This document shows positions 26,582-39,775 of a stretch of DNA of 64,000 nt, piece by piece. The stretch comes from Spirodela intermedia (lineage: Eukaryota > Streptophyta > Magnoliopsida > Alismatales > Araceae), in NCBI GenBank assembly GCA_902729315.2, contig LR746278.1:4349501-4413500 (forward strand), written 5' to 3'. Both the position numbers and the translations under genes were made by a program. The notes below the pieces were generated by a model. It was not told the origin of the DNA and made no database searches. It worked only from the letters and a program-made list of their open reading frames with translations. Every line of letters starts with the position of its first letter. The stretch's first letter is position 1.

Positions 26582-27067
26582 ATGGCGAGCTCCGATGAGT
26601 CCTCTTTCTCCAGTGGCGGCGCCTCCCCCTCCCCCCGTTTCCGAGGTTCCCCATCTCTTCTTCCGCAGGAAGTCGGTGGCGGGCCGGCGGCGGATTTCTC
26701 GGAGGACGAGGAGGACCTCATCGCCCGCATGTACACCCTCATCGGCCAAAGGTCGGCGGCATTCTTCTCAGAGAACAATTCCTCATCTGCTGAACTCCCA
26801 CATTTTAAGACAAAATCATTCCCTATTTTCTTCCGGACCCAGACGGTCGATCGATCGAAAACCTCGAACATGTTCGAGAATCGAGTCGTTCGATCCAGAA
26901 TAAATCGCCGGCGAATGGAATGGATATGTATGATTGTTTCAGGACCTGAATTTTAACTGCTGCGTTGTGGGTTCAGATGGACTCTCATCGCCGGGAGGAT
27001 CCCGGGGAGGACGGCGGAGGAGATCGAGAAGTACTGGACGGCGAAGTCCTCGTCGTCGAGCGACTGA
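26582..27067 (+). CDS. CPC-like: Single-repeat R3-MYB, CAPRICE/TRIPTYCHON/ETC type
   Basis: Two exons, 26582-26751 and 26977-27067 (stop TGA), encode 86 residues. Residues 1-38 are Ser/Gly/Pro-rich. A single MYB R3 repeat follows from FSEDEEDLI to IEKYW77, and the protein ends TAKSSSSSD. The bHLH-contact signature [D/E]Lx2[R/K]x3Lx6Lx3R is complete (D45, L46, R49, L53, L60, R64), and AGRIPGRTAEEIEKYW is the usual third-helix region. There is no R2 repeat, activation domain or evident repression motif. In family members such proteins move between epidermal cells and compete with R2R3-MYBs for bHLH partners, so blocking trichome fate and promoting root-hair fate. The intron splits the repeat at Arg57/Trp58, a conserved R3 position. 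The third exon common in this family is absent; here the protein ends nine residues after YW. Confidence 0.93.
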
Positions 27068-27437
27068 GGCTGCGGCGCCCAACTCCGTCTCCTTCTGGGA
27101 CTCCAGGGCGGAGCATGGCCTCTCTCTTCCCCCTTCATTCCTACGGATCGCTCGAGGAATACGACGGAATTCCGGGCAAAAATCTGTGTTTTCCGTGACT
27201 TTTCTCATGTGGGAAGGGCAATTCCATGTAAAGATCTAATCTTAATGTGACATTAAAGCCAGTAAATCACGGATTAATTGGCTTAAGATCTTCGGAAATG
27301 CAATCAGAGAGAAGGGTTCTTGTAAATGTGCGATTTTCAATTCAAATTGTGGGGATTCCGGCGATAAAAAGGATTTTGCATCCCAGAGGAAACCCAGGCT
27401 CAACCTCTTCTCTCATAAATGATATGTAAAGGGGAGG

Positions 27438-27486
27438 GGGAGGGAGAGAGAGAGAGGGGGAGAGGGAGAAAGAGAGAGAGGGGGGA

Positions 27487-27531
<45 letters not shown>
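27438..27531. repeat. (GA)n microsatellite
   Basis: Purine tract with a long perfect GA run at its right end, between the R3-MYB and COPB2 genes. Confidence 0.92.
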
Positions 27532-27534
<3 letters not shown>

Positions 27535-27659
27535 TGTGAATATAAGATTCAATTTGTTTTCAAATATGGATAAGCATAGTCTCACCATGTCGGGGCAGGA
27601 GGTTAAGAAGAACGGGAGCCTAAGCCCCGGACACTAAAAACCCGCACCGCTGTAAAAAG

Positions 27660-27800
27660 CCTGGGTGCGGGCCCAGAAAGCCCGAGGCCCAGTCTACCCA
27701 GAAAACTTATAGCCCGCCTCCCCCTCTCTTCACTCATCCTTTCCAAGCCGGGCCCTGGATTCATAATTTTCCACGCCAATCTGGGCCCGTGTCCGGCTTG
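27660..27800 (+). promoter_or_regulatory. Cluster of GGCCCA/TGGGCC (site II-like) motifs
   Basis: At least three GGCCCA or TGGGCC cores lie 270-400 bp upstream of the COPB2 start. TCP factors bind such motifs in growth-related and housekeeping genes. The assignment to COPB2 is by position only. Confidence 0.4.
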
Positions 27801-28069
27801 GCCCGTTAAAGGGAGGGTACATATACAATATTGACTATATGAAGCGTTATGATACTTTTTAAAATATGACAGGGTTTTATAGTAACATGGAGGCCACGTC
27901 CTTCTTTTCACTTCGCCTCTTGTGGGAGTCCCTATAGTGGTTGCCTCCGCCACACCTCCTACTCAGATCCGTCGCGCTTGGGGGCATCCTCCTTCCTGGA
28001 TCCGCGCCTCCGGAGGTCCTCTTCGCTCCTCTGTGCTATTCTTCGTCTTCGAGCTCGAGATCGGCAAGA

Positions 28070-31000
28070 ATGGTATGTGGTGAACTCCATTTCGGTCATC
28101 TGTTCGTGCCAATTTGTGAAATATAACCTACAGCACCGGGATGCAACAGAGACAGCAGGGAAATTTCGTTTGCCTATTCTCTCCCACGCATTTGTATAAT
28201 AGACGTTCTCCCCCTCTTAACGCCTCTCTCATATACGATTTGTCGCTGACAAATGACTTTTATGTTTTTTCTTGGTGTTCTGCTGACGTCTGGGGGGGAT
28301 TAACAGCCGCTCCGACTGGAGATCAAGGTATTTTTAACTTTTTCATTCTAGTTTGGCCTATTTTCACCTAGATCTGTTTCTTTCTTCAAGTTCACATTTG
28401 GAATTCGGCATATATTTCCACTTCAGCGTTTGTCACTTTTTCCGGAGCAATATTTTATCTGAGAGTATGCTGATGATATTTTTTTGGATCAGAGGAAACT
28501 TGCGCAAAGGTCGGAGAGAGTGAAATCTGTGGATCTGCATCCGACCGAGCCATGGTACTTGCTTTCTGTTTTCCGGAATGAGTTGTAACTTTTTGCTGTG
28601 ATTTCTTGCTGTGGGGTGCATATTGATTGGTGGAATAGGAAAGCTTGCGCCGTTCACCCTGTTAAATCATGTAGGATGATTTCTGCGTTCAAGTGGGCTT
28701 AGGAATGATTTTTGCTTCCTTTAAGCGGTGTAGAATCAATTTTTCTGTTTCGACTCCGTGGCCAATTAGAGGTTATCATATGTTTATAATCTCGACAATC
28801 TTCTGCTTTACCAGGATTCTCGTCAGTCTTTATTCTGGAAGTGTTTGCATCTGGAACCATCAGTCGCAGGTGAGAAACTTCAATTTTCATGTTTTCCCAG
28901 TATTTTGCTTGCATGCCTAGCCTTTATGACTCTCTAAAGAGTGCTGAAGTTGTACGTTATTTGTCCTGGGTGGATGTTATTATTTCTCATGTCAAAATTC
29001 TTAGGCTTGTTGCTTGGAAGAGCAAAGAGTAGCGCCTCTAATGAATGAGGATTTTTTTGGGATGGCACATCTCCATTCATACCAGTAGTCCCTATTAGAT
29101 TGTGACCATCAAAATCCTCCTGCTTTTCTGCTTCTTTCTTCTGCCTTTTTTTTAATTATGTTATCACTCGATTTCTGTTATATACTCCCTGGCGCTTGGA
29201 TATTATCATCCTTTTCTATTACTGTCATTTTGTCAATTCATGTTCATTTTCTTAAAGCAAATGGAGAACTGAGAAAAAATATTTTTTTCCTATACGTACC
29301 ACACGAAATTTAGTAAACATTCTAAAGTTCACTAAGTTGCTCACGTCTTATCCTAGCCCTTTATATGTAGCTTTAAACTGTTGGACAAATGTATAGGTCT
29401 TATGGCGTTGACCTGATCTACATCAGCAAATGTCAACTGAGCCCGGGCTATTCCCAGCCGACCAAAATGAATCAAGAATGGGATATTGAACCATTCACAA
29501 TGATCTAGAAAAAGATATGAATTATCTCAATCTCGCTAATGCGGTTCACAATTGAGGAAATTCCCTGTGAAATACCATCTGTCCATTTTTGTCGATGGAT
29601 AATAAGATCGGCATAAGCTGCATGGCATGGTGCCGTGTGTGTGATCAGATCCATTTGCTTGGGCAACTCCTTGATGATCTTGAACTCTTGATGGTCAGAT
29701 TGGCTCAAGGACGAAGACCTTCCTCACTCATTGCTACTGCCCTTTGAATTGACGCATGGTGTGGTCTTAAGAAATGACCTTTTTTGTTCTCAAGCCCCCT
29801 CTTCCTTGAGCGCCAAAATGAAGGCTTTTCTTACCCATCACTTTTTTCATTTGACATATAGTAGAATGACAAAATCCCGAGATTTTCGTCCATTGCATCG
29901 TTCCTTTGAAGATTTGTATCACATGACTGGATACATACTTCTGCAATATATTGGGCTTTTGGCTACACTTCTGATCATATTCATTAATATTTTTTCCCCT
30001 CCAGACAATGGTCAAATCTTTCGAGGTGACCGAATTACCAGGTATGTAATTCATCACGAGGTTTCTTTAAATTCATGTTGAATATGTATTGTGTTCTAAT
30101 GTAATTTTTAATTTTCAGTGCGGTCTGCAAAGTTCATATCACGCAAACAGTGGATTGTTGCTGGAGCAGATGATATGTTTATTCGAGTTTACAATTATAA
30201 TACAATGGACAAAGTTAAGGTTTTTGAGGCCCACACAGATTATATACGATGTGTAGCTGTACACCCTACTCTTCCATATGTGCTGTCATCTTCTGACGAT
30301 ATGTTGATAAAGCTCTGGGATTGGGAAAAAAGTTGGATGTGTACTCAGATATTTGAGGGCCATTCACATTATGTCATGCAAATCACTTTTAATCCCAAAG
30401 ACACGAACACATTTGCAAGCGCATCCCTTGATCGTACAATAAAGGTGCTCTTATGTCTTATAGATCTGCCTGATAGATACTTCAATTAATTTTACATTTA
30501 TTGTGGTCTAATATGTAATTTTGTGTATGCTAGATATGGAATCTTGGTTCCCCAGATCCTAATTTTACACTGGATGCCCATCAGAAAGGAGTGAATTGTG
30601 TTGACTATTTCACTGGCGGTGATAGACCATATCTAATCACTGGTTCTGATGACCATACAGCCAAGGTTTGACCCCTCCTCTTTGCTGACTTCTTAAAAAA
30701 ATCGTTTTTTCACCCCAAACTTTGTTATTCCGTTTTGTGGAAACAGGTATGGGACTACCAAACAAAAAGCTGCGTTCAAACCCTTGAAGGACACACACAT
30801 AATGTTTCAGCAGTCTGTTTCCATCCAGAGCTTCCGATCATTATTACTGGTTCCGAGGATGGAACAGTTCGTATATGGCATGCGACTACTTATAGGTACA
30901 TTATTTTATGCTTTTATTTAATTTACTAAGGCATTTGGGTTTATTCATCAACAGTGTTGATGGTAACATATGGTTGCAAGGGAGTGGAACAACGAATTTA

Positions 31001-34000
31001 GTACATTTTTTGTATATATTCAATGGCAGTGTTGCATTGGTGATGACTGATTTTTTTTCGGTATTTTTGATCTTTTATTAAACTGCCATTTTTTATTCAA
31101 ACATGTTGATTCATATTATGTAACAAACTGTGCTTTTGGCATACATTATTTACTAAAATCTTGAATATGAGTTGATGTACTATACGGGTTCTATTGTTGT
31201 CTTCTTGCATTTTTAAGTTCATCGCACTGCTATACTAACTTTCTGTCTCTAATAAAAATATTGATTTTTATTTTTCAATTCTCATCTGTGGCTATAATAA
31301 ATTTCTAATGCTTTTAGATGCAAAATTGCTGCAGTATCACATTCCTAGTTGTCACGAGATGAAAAATGGCTGGAAGAAATTGCTATTTAGAAATCTGTCC
31401 CAAATCATCTTATTATCGTCTGGAAGAAATTTCTGTTTCTTATGTCCTCTGTCGTTTGACTGAAAAAAGCTTAATCATATAATATGCTTGAATAAATTAT
31501 GCTTTACTAAGAGACTCTTAGAAGCTCTGTTTCTACAATTAAATTTTTCTGACTTCATGCTTTTCATGAAGTACTATCTTAGATTGAACCAACAGACTTT
31601 TCCCTAAAAATAGTCTTTTTTGTGTTGATGAAAGAAGTACGCTGAACCACACTTTGTTTAATTACAGGCTAGAGACAACATTGAATTATGGTCTTGAACG
31701 AGTATGGGCTATTGGATATATGAAAGGATCACGAAGGTATGTGGATTATACATAATATCTTTTTTCTTGTTCTGATTCATCTGGTAATGCGTGTTTATTT
31801 CAGAACTTGGGAGTTGATGGATATTATTTGAAAACTTAATACCTCGTTGCATACGTTTTGTTTTGTTTGCCCTTCAAAATGGGAGGACTTGTATCTTCAA
31901 CTTTTTGGTGGTAAAATTATGTGGAATTGAAACCTCATAATAACGTGGTGCTGAGTTGCGAATTGCTAAGCTTTTTAGAAGTTTCGTTTCTTGACATTGA
32001 TAAACGAAATATTTGAGAAGTTGCTCCATTATTGTGGTGGTCTTTATTTTCCAGGCTTGCGATTGGATACGATGAAGGAACCATTATGGTAAAAATTGGT
32101 CGAGAAGAGCCTGTTGCCAGTATGGACAGCAGTGGGAAAATAATATGGGCAAAGCACAATGAAATTCAAACTGTGAACATCAAGACTGTGGGAGCAGACT
32201 TTGAGGTTAGTAGACATTTATCTTTGACCAGTTGAACTATTCGCTCTACAGTTGTTTTTGGAGCTGACATAATTGGACATGGCAGGTAACAGATGGAGAA
32301 AGATTACCTCTAGCTGTCAAGGAGTTGGGCAGCTGTGACCTATACCCTCAAGTAAGTTGACCCTAGTTATCAAGATACATCGAATGGAGCATTTTTCTGA
32401 GGCATTATGTGATATTCTTCGAGGAATTCTGAATGAACGCTTTTCTTTATCAAATTTTGAGCTTTGGATCATGTTTTGCTAAGATCCAGCACGAAAACTT
32501 GTCCTGTATTTTGGTTTCCTACAATTTTAGATAAAGTTGTTTAAGGTTGGAATTGGTTGGTCATTTCTGAATGGGTTGGGACTAGACTCAGGCCTAACAT
32601 TTTTTTCAGACTAAAGGCTATCTTGAGTGTGCGTATTGTATCTTTAATGCTTACCAGTAAATTTCCTTATATTATAAAATTCATGCTTTTTCCAGAGCTT
32701 AAGGCACAATCCGAATGGAAGATTTGTCGTCGTTTGTGGTGATGGCGAGTACATCATATATACAGCTTTGGCTTGGAGAAATAGATCTTTTGGTTCTGCT
32801 TTAGAATTTGTGTGGTCATCTGAGGGAGAATATGCAGTTCGGGAGAGTACGTCAAAAGTGAAAATCTTCAGCAAAACTTTCCAGGTTTGACCTCATCTTA
32901 ACTTATTTATCATTTTTTATTTCTTTGGATGTTTCTAAACCTTGATGAAAAGCTTTCCTTATTCGACTTATTTTCCCAGTGAGAGATGTACAGCCAGATT
33001 AGGCATTTCACTTTTTTGGAGCATACATAATAAAATGGAGTTATGGTCCTATAACCTGGAAGTAATGAGGGTGATTACTAACATAGTTCAAGGACACCTA
33101 ATAATAAAGCATCTTTATGTCGTTTTCCATGTTTATACATGTGGAAATTTTCGTTTCGTTGGGTGGTTTATTTGTTTGAAAGAACTAATTAAAATCATTT
33201 TAGGAAGAGCATTGGTCAGAGGAACATGAACCATATGTGAACTTTTACTGGTTTATGTTTCTTTAAGTTTTAGTTCCTAAACGAAATTCATTGCTTCATG
33301 ATTTCTTCTGTCATCATTACAGTGGCAATCTGTATTTCTGCTTTCTTCAAACATTTTGTACATTCAACGTTCAGAAAAGGGGTGTAAGAAGAATGGTTGG
33401 ATTTTTGTATTTGATTCTTTATATGCGGACATTTTCCCAATTAGATTTTTTTTGCATGCCGACTTCAATTAGCCATTTTAAATGCAAAATTTGTATATGT
33501 TTGCCTTTTTAACCTAATGGATTCATTACATGATCAAAACATGCGTCTTGTTGTGGGTGATTTCAACCTTGATGTTCGTTTGAGTTTCTATTTAATATTG
33601 AAATACATTTTATACATCTCCAAAAGTCACTCTCTTTGTTTTTACTAAGCATTCACACAATAGCTTTGTTTCCACCAAGAACATTATAATCCATATTCAA
33701 AATTTGATATTACTAAAACTGGTTTAGTTTTTCTGCTTAATTTTGTGGCAACTTTTTTATTACAAAACAAAAGGAAGACTTGCTTTGTCCGTCAAAAAAT
33801 GTGATGTATTATCATATTCTCCTCATACTTGATCATTTGGACTCAAACAACTAAGATTGCAACTGGATCTGATTCAGGAGAAGAAAAGTGTACGCCCAAC
33901 ATTCTCTGCAGAGCGAATTTTCGGCGGATCCCTCCTAGCAATGTGCTCGAATGACTTTGTCTGCTTTTATGATTGGGCTGAATGCAGGTTAATACGTAGG

Positions 34001-37000
34001 ATTGATGTAAACGTCAAGGTAGGTTTTCTGTCCTGCATATAGAGCGTAGTTGATATTTTGTAATCTTTTGCGCTATTGTGTTTATATTGTGCTAGTGGTT
34101 TTATTGTTTCAGAATCTCTATTGGGCTGATAGTGGTGACCTGGTAGCAATTGCTAGTGACACATCATTTTACATTCTCAAGTACAATGTAAGCTTTCCCT
34201 TTCCTTTTATATGACAGATACTGGTAGATTCTCTTTACTCTTTTATCTGTTGTAAGACCAGCGTGTCTTTTTTCAGAGAGACGTTGTAGTCTCTTATTTG
34301 GAAAGCGGTAGATCTGCTGATGACCAAGGTGTTGAAGAAGCATTCGATCTCCTTCACGAAGTAAATGAGAGGGTCCGAACAGGGATATGGGTTGGAGACT
34401 GTTTTATCTATAATAACTCTTCTTCACGGCTAAACTATTGTGTTGGTGGAGAGGTTTGTTTAATTACTCTTTTTACATTTCTTTTATTTGTACTGTGTAT
34501 ATGATGTGCAGCGGGATGAATATCTGCTTTTATTGTTATAGGTAACTACAATGTTTCACTTAGACAAACCAATGTACTTGCTGGGCTATCTTGCCAACCA
34601 AAGTCGTGTATACCTGATCGACAAAGAGTTTAAGTGAGTGATATTTCAGTGTTTGTGTGCTTTCTAACCGTTGTCTCTACTCAGGTAAATACTTAGTCAT
34701 CTATTTCTTTTCGAATGTAGTGTTGTAGGATACACATTACTTCTCAGTTTGATTGAGTATAAAACACTGGTGATGCGTGGGGATTTGGACCGTGCAAACG
34801 AAATTTTGCCTTCAATACCGAAGGAACACCATAACAGGTGCGATTGCTCTACATCTCTTTTTACTTTCTTCTGAGGTTCCTCAAACACAGTTTGTGGAAA
34901 TGGAAATTTTGGAAAGTGGATAACATGATTGAGAACTATAGCATTTTTCTTTTACCAAGCTTCAAATTCTTGGATCTTTCTCTTCTGTTATGGGTTTTTT
35001 TTTGCTCAGAATTTTTGAAAGGTATGTAGCAATACAAAACTACAAGTTCTTAGCCTCTTAGGCCATCGTTTGCCAATCAATACGTTGCAAAAAGAGCCAT
35101 TTAAGTTACAAGGTTTTTTAAGTCTAGTCAGATTGTGCGTGAGAATCTTCTGGCAATGAATTATATATCAACATGTATCAGTATTTTGACATTTGAATCT
35201 TTTCATATTCCATTATAATGGTGAAAACTCACAGATTTATGTGTTTATGTTTATTGAAGCCTTTTGTAGTATAAGACAGTTCTCATTAGTAATCAATGAA
35301 ATAGTATTAGGACTTTCGTACTGATAAGTGAATTTCGTGTACCAGTTTGCATATGGATTCTGTAATGATGTCATGTGCGTGATCCACATAACAATTGTGC
35401 AGTGGTTTGGGTGTATGTCTTTGTGAAAACATTGGTGCTTATTGCAAACATATTGTGCAGTCATATTGAAACTGTCATCTCCTACTGGTTTTGCTGGCTC
35501 CTCTGCCCTTAATCATTTGTGTTGGATAAGAAACTGTTATGACTTTATCATATCCTTTGGTGTGAAAGATAAGGGATTCCGGATATTCGAATAAATTTAT
35601 ATTTATCGTGTTAAATGAGAACAGCCTTTGAGACTAGTTTTCCTGTGTAATGTTATTCCACATTGATACGCTGATACAACTCCACTGTTTTGACATTATC
35701 AGTCATAAACAGTTGTATGTTATTTGAAATTCTGAATTAGTTTGTCATGGGCTTATGGTGTTGGATTCGTACAGAAAGAAAAAGGGATGTGACTACCTTG
35801 CGAGTTGTTTCCTTTGGTCTGGTTACTTTGTAAATCCTCTTGTTGGCATCAAACCCTGACTCTGGGGAGAATTACGCCGTGCTTTTCAGTGTGGCACATT
35901 TCTTGGAGTCAAGAGGCATGCTGGAAGATGCACTGGAAGTCGCTACAGATCATAATTACAGATTTGATCTGGCTGTGCAACTTGGAAGATTAGAGGTTGC
36001 AAAGGTATATTTCTTCGACTTTTTTTTCCCACGCAGAACGATTATATGATTCATTTTTCCTGGAATTTCTGTCCAATTATTTGGTTTCAAAACTTTAATT
36101 GATCTTTGTAGGGGATTGCTATTGAAATACAAAGTGAATCAAAGTGGAAGCAGCTAGGAGAACTAGCCATGTCGTCTGGAAAGGTATTCTCCTATTTGCC
36201 GAAATAAGACAGTCGAAAATCCCTTCTTTTTCAAAACCAAGACATGAAATGGTTCCTTTCTCGTTTTTTCTCATTCCCCTTCGATATACAGGTTTCCATG
36301 TCTCAAGAGTTCTTGTTTTCTTTTCTTTGTGATTTGGTTTATATCGAATATTCATTGCATCACATTTAAAGGTTGTGATCTCTTATATCGTTTTTCTTTA
36401 TTTGAAAAATGTAGCCAGCTCAAATTGTTCCTGTATGATATTTCCTAGAAAATGATTGCACGCGTTTTGCCAAACATGATTTAGTTTTATGTCTTGGTAG
36501 GATAGCCTTCTTTTTGTTTGATGTTAGATCATTCTGCTCTTATTCCAGTTGAGACTGTTTGTTTTCTAAACGTCAGAATTTTTCGCTGTCTCATCGGTTC
36601 GTTATATATTTCTGTGGACGCAGTTGGAAATGGCCGAGGAATGCTTACAATATGCTATGGATTTGAGTGGTTTGTTGCTTCTCTACTCGTCCCTGGGGGA
36701 TGCGGAGGGAATCACTAAGCTTGCGTCCCTTGCAAAAGAACAGGGGAAGAACAATGTTGCCTTTCTCTGCTTGTTCATGTTAGGCAAGTTGGAGGACTGC
36801 CTTCAGCTGCTGGTGGAGAGGTAACTCCCATTCTACAATTCTCGTTGAAATATATTTCGAGATCATTATCACAATCTTTTGTACGGTTACAGCAATCGCA
36901 TTCCAGAAGCTGCTCTTATGGCGCGGTCCTATCTTCCAAGCCACGTTTCTAAGATCATAGGAATCTGGCGAAATGATCTGAATAAGGTTCGGTTCTTTCT

Positions 37001-38366
37001 TCCCTTCAAGGAGTTATTTTCTGATGAAAAATTGAATCGTTTTTAAATAGCCTGGAATCTGTTCTTCGTTTTCTTCAATCATCTTGTTTCTTTCTATGAT
37101 CTGGAGAGGGATGAAACACGGGCTTCTGTTTGAAATGTTTTCTTTGTGCTCTATTTGAAGGTTAACCCGAAAGCTGCAGAGTCTTTGGCAGATCCTGAGG
37201 AGTATCCCAACCTCTTCGAGGACTGGCATCTTTCTCTTGAAGTCGAGTCTAACATCTCAGATAAAAGGTGCACATTTCTGGCTCTCTCTCTCTCTCTCCC
37301 CTCTCCTGAATTTTCCAGGTTGGGTAAGGCCCAGTAGAAGTCAACTCCAATGTCTCTTATTCCACAGATGGAATCTTTTACACTAGGATGCTAGTTTCTG
37401 TAGCCATGTTCGCTGTTCTGCCTTATCTTGACCAGTCCTGTTCTTGGAAGCAGGGGCATCTTTCCTCCTGCTGTGGAGTACCTAAACTATGCCGGAAAGC
37501 CTAACACCAACCTCGTCGAAGCATTCAAAAATATGCAAATCAGTGAAGAAGATGAGGGAGTGCCGCTCGAGAATGGAGATTCTGGCCACGAGGTCTGTTG
37601 ATGCTTACGAATACTTATTTTTGCTCTACTTTTTACGGTTTATTTTGCAAAAATCTTCAATAATGTCTGTCAGATCTCACATCAGTTTCACAGTTACTGG
37701 TGATTTCCGCTGGCGATTTTCCCAAAAATAATGAGAGAATGTATATTGGTAGCTGATCGGTATCCTTCCTTAATTTTATCGAATTCTCTCGTAAAATTTA
37801 TCCTAACTCAACGACATCACTTCCTTCATACTTCTATTGCATAAAAAGATAATCTAAAGTTAGTTTTTTTTTTTTAAAGTGACTGCGTATTAACAGCTGA
37901 TCTGCCATATCCTTGCTTGTTTTTTATCAGATTCTCATAAGATTACAGGCTGCATGGTCAACTTCTCATGACAGAAATCCTTAATCGCCGATTGACTTCT
38001 GTCTATTTTTGCCTACAGCATGCATTCGCATCCTCAAACGTACATTTTTAGAAGAAAAAAAAAAGGCGATTGCATTTTTAGAAAAAACCGTTCAATGCTG
38101 TGCCATACCCTGGATCCCCCTTGCTATCATGCTCATATTTTTCCAGAAAAGGGGAGTGGAATCCGGATCTCTAATATTTGCTTCCAGATACTGATTTCTG
38201 ACCTCTCTCTCTCCCTCTTCTCCAGGCTGCAGGAGCAGGAGAAGATGGTGAAGAGGAGGCCATCGAAGTCGATGCCGATGGCTCTACAGATGGCGCCGTC
38301 CTTGTTAATGGGAACGAGGGCGACGAACAGTGGGGTACGAATAACGAAGGAACTCCAACAGCCTAA
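28070..38366 (+). CDS. COPB2: Coatomer subunit beta' (beta'-COP), complete
   Basis: COPI coat subunit of the B-subcomplex (with alpha- and epsilon-COP), which coats Golgi vesicles and binds dilysine cargo signals. It has 24 exons: 28070-28072, 28307-28327, 28493-28554, 28815-28869, 30005-30041, 30119-30444, 30534-30665, 30747-30895, 31668-31736, 32055-32205, 32286-32351, 32696-32884, 33878-34018, 34113-34187, 34277-34453, 34542-34633, 34721-34837, 35890-36004, 36112-36183, 36624-36820, 36893-36986, 37161-37267, 37454-37592, 38226-38366. All phases agree and sum to 2,727 nt, 908 aa, a normal family length. The N-terminal part is WD40 propeller (VVxxxDD-type strands such as [17 protein letters not shown], and [16 protein letters not shown]). 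The middle is the second propeller, then the alpha-solenoid ([18 protein letters not shown]). The tail is acidic. The first coding exon is only the ATG and the second is 21 nt. Confidence 0.96.
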
Positions 38367-38780
38367 AAGCAATTGGTTGGGCAAGTGCATCATTCAAATT
38401 GGTTCCTTAATTTCTTTTCCTAGACTCTCTCTCTTTATTGGCCCTCTCCGTCCCTCGACTGTGGCCTCTTTCTCTCCCTGTTCCTCGCTCATCTCAGCAC
38501 CTTCCGATGCCTGTCAGCCCTAAACCTCCCCCACCCCTCCTCTCACAAACCCCACACTGCTTTCTTTCCCTACTCCTCCGCCCTCCGGTCTTTCTCATGG
38601 CCTTTTTGCTGACTTGGCAGTGCTGACGCCGCGACACCAGTAGGGAAGGAATGAGAAGTTTTCTTGTCAAGGTAATGATCCGTACCATACCCTCTCTCTC
38701 TCTCTCTCTTTCTCCTATCTCTATCACCTCCGTCTTTGTGTGTCTTATGAGGAAGGAAGGGGTCATGTCCTGTCCTAGTT
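38367..38780. other. COPB2 3' flank and left border of the CDPK duplication
   Basis: Probable COPB2 3' UTR, then CT-rich DNA (CT run at 38691-38710). Similarity to the region after the intact CDPK begins at about 38785, so the tandem duplication border lies near 38780. Confidence 0.5.
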
Positions 38781-38784
38781 GCTA

Positions 38785-39219
38785 GAAGAGGAGTGGTAGT
38801 GAACTGCTATTTCTGGGAATAAAAGAGAACTGGGGGAGAGATGGTGGCCTGGCCCCCAATCATCCATCTCTGTTCCTGGGGAGGTCTTGGCCATGCTAAG
38901 CTTTGAATGGCATTTTTGTAGTTATCTACTGCATGAGACCGGCACTCGCTGTCTATTCTTTGATTTCATTATAGTGACTGGAATCCAAAAACCCTTTTTA
39001 GATTCTCACCGGATCCTCTCACAATCTTAGAAATCTTCTCTTTTATTTTTATTTAAAAAAACAGAATTAAATCCTGATCTCTCTGTGCTCTTCCGTGGGT
39101 CTGAATTATTCCATTATGTGGTGGTTTTCATCGGTGTTCAGGAGGATATAACTCAGAGCTTGCCGATGCTTTACATGTTGACCGGAACAGTTTCTGGGGT
39201 TTTTGCCAGAACATGTTGC
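38785..39219 (-). repeat. Duplicated 3' flank of the CDPK (left copy)
   Basis: Matches 49530-49850 followed by 53960-54067, the 3' flank of the intact copy on either side of the copia element. Shared blocks include GGTCTTGGCCATGCTAAGC and TTTGTAGTTATCTACT. The left copy is uninterrupted, so it shows the pre-insertion state of the copia target. Confidence 0.85.
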
Positions 39220-39499
39220 TTAGGGTTCAGGAGGCCTGAATGTGCTCCATCTCTACTTGGGCTCTCATAACTGAGCTCCTCATAACTGATCTTTCCGTTC
39301 TGAAAGTCAACATGCACGTTGAGAATAATTATATGAATAATGTAGTAGTCGGGACTTTTTTCTTTATGACGTTAGAAACCATTATTTCCAAAGAAAGTTG
39401 AACAAAAAGGAGATGTATGTTGTTTATATCATATCGATCTCAGACATGATCTCGTTGACAGACTTCGGGTGATGAACCCGGTGGTCAATGCGGTTGACA

Positions 39500-39775
39500 A
39501 GATTATTAGCCTCCCTCATGATGATGGCGGTCAAAGTCAACTCCCTCTTTCCCCCTTGTTTCTCTCTTGATCATGATGATGTTTAAAGTCAACCCTCCTT
39601 CCCCCTTGCCTGTCTCACAATGATGATGAAGAAGATGATTAAGGTCAACCCCTCCCCCTTTACCTCTCTCATGATGGTGATGACGAAGATGATTACAGTG
39701 AACCCGCCTACCTTACCTCTCATGATGATGATGATGATTAAAGTCAACCCCCTCCCCTCCCCTCCCCAACCGTTC
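39500..39775. repeat. GATGAT-type minisatellite in pseudogene intron 6
   Basis: Four to five units of roughly 50-65 bp, each with a CTCTCATGATGATG core and a (A/G)GTCAACCC(T/C) core. It corresponds to the array at 54385-54720 in the intact gene, so the array predates the duplication. Confidence 0.8.

Larger units (their letters stand above)
27068..28069. other. Intergenic region between R3-MYB and COPB2, including the COPB2 promoter
   Basis: The first part is the R3-MYB 3' flank. A GA microsatellite follows at 27438-27531. From 27660 to 27810 there are several GGGCCCA/GGCCCA/TGGGCC motifs (site II type, typical of TATA-less promoters of plant housekeeping genes). This is consistent with the COPB2 promoter just upstream of its ATG at 28070. 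No further gene was seen. Confidence 0.55.

Noticed and set aside
30118..30489. Short WD40 protein as a separate gene
   Set aside because: It is exon 6 of COPB2; the frame runs into intron sequence after the donor at 30445.
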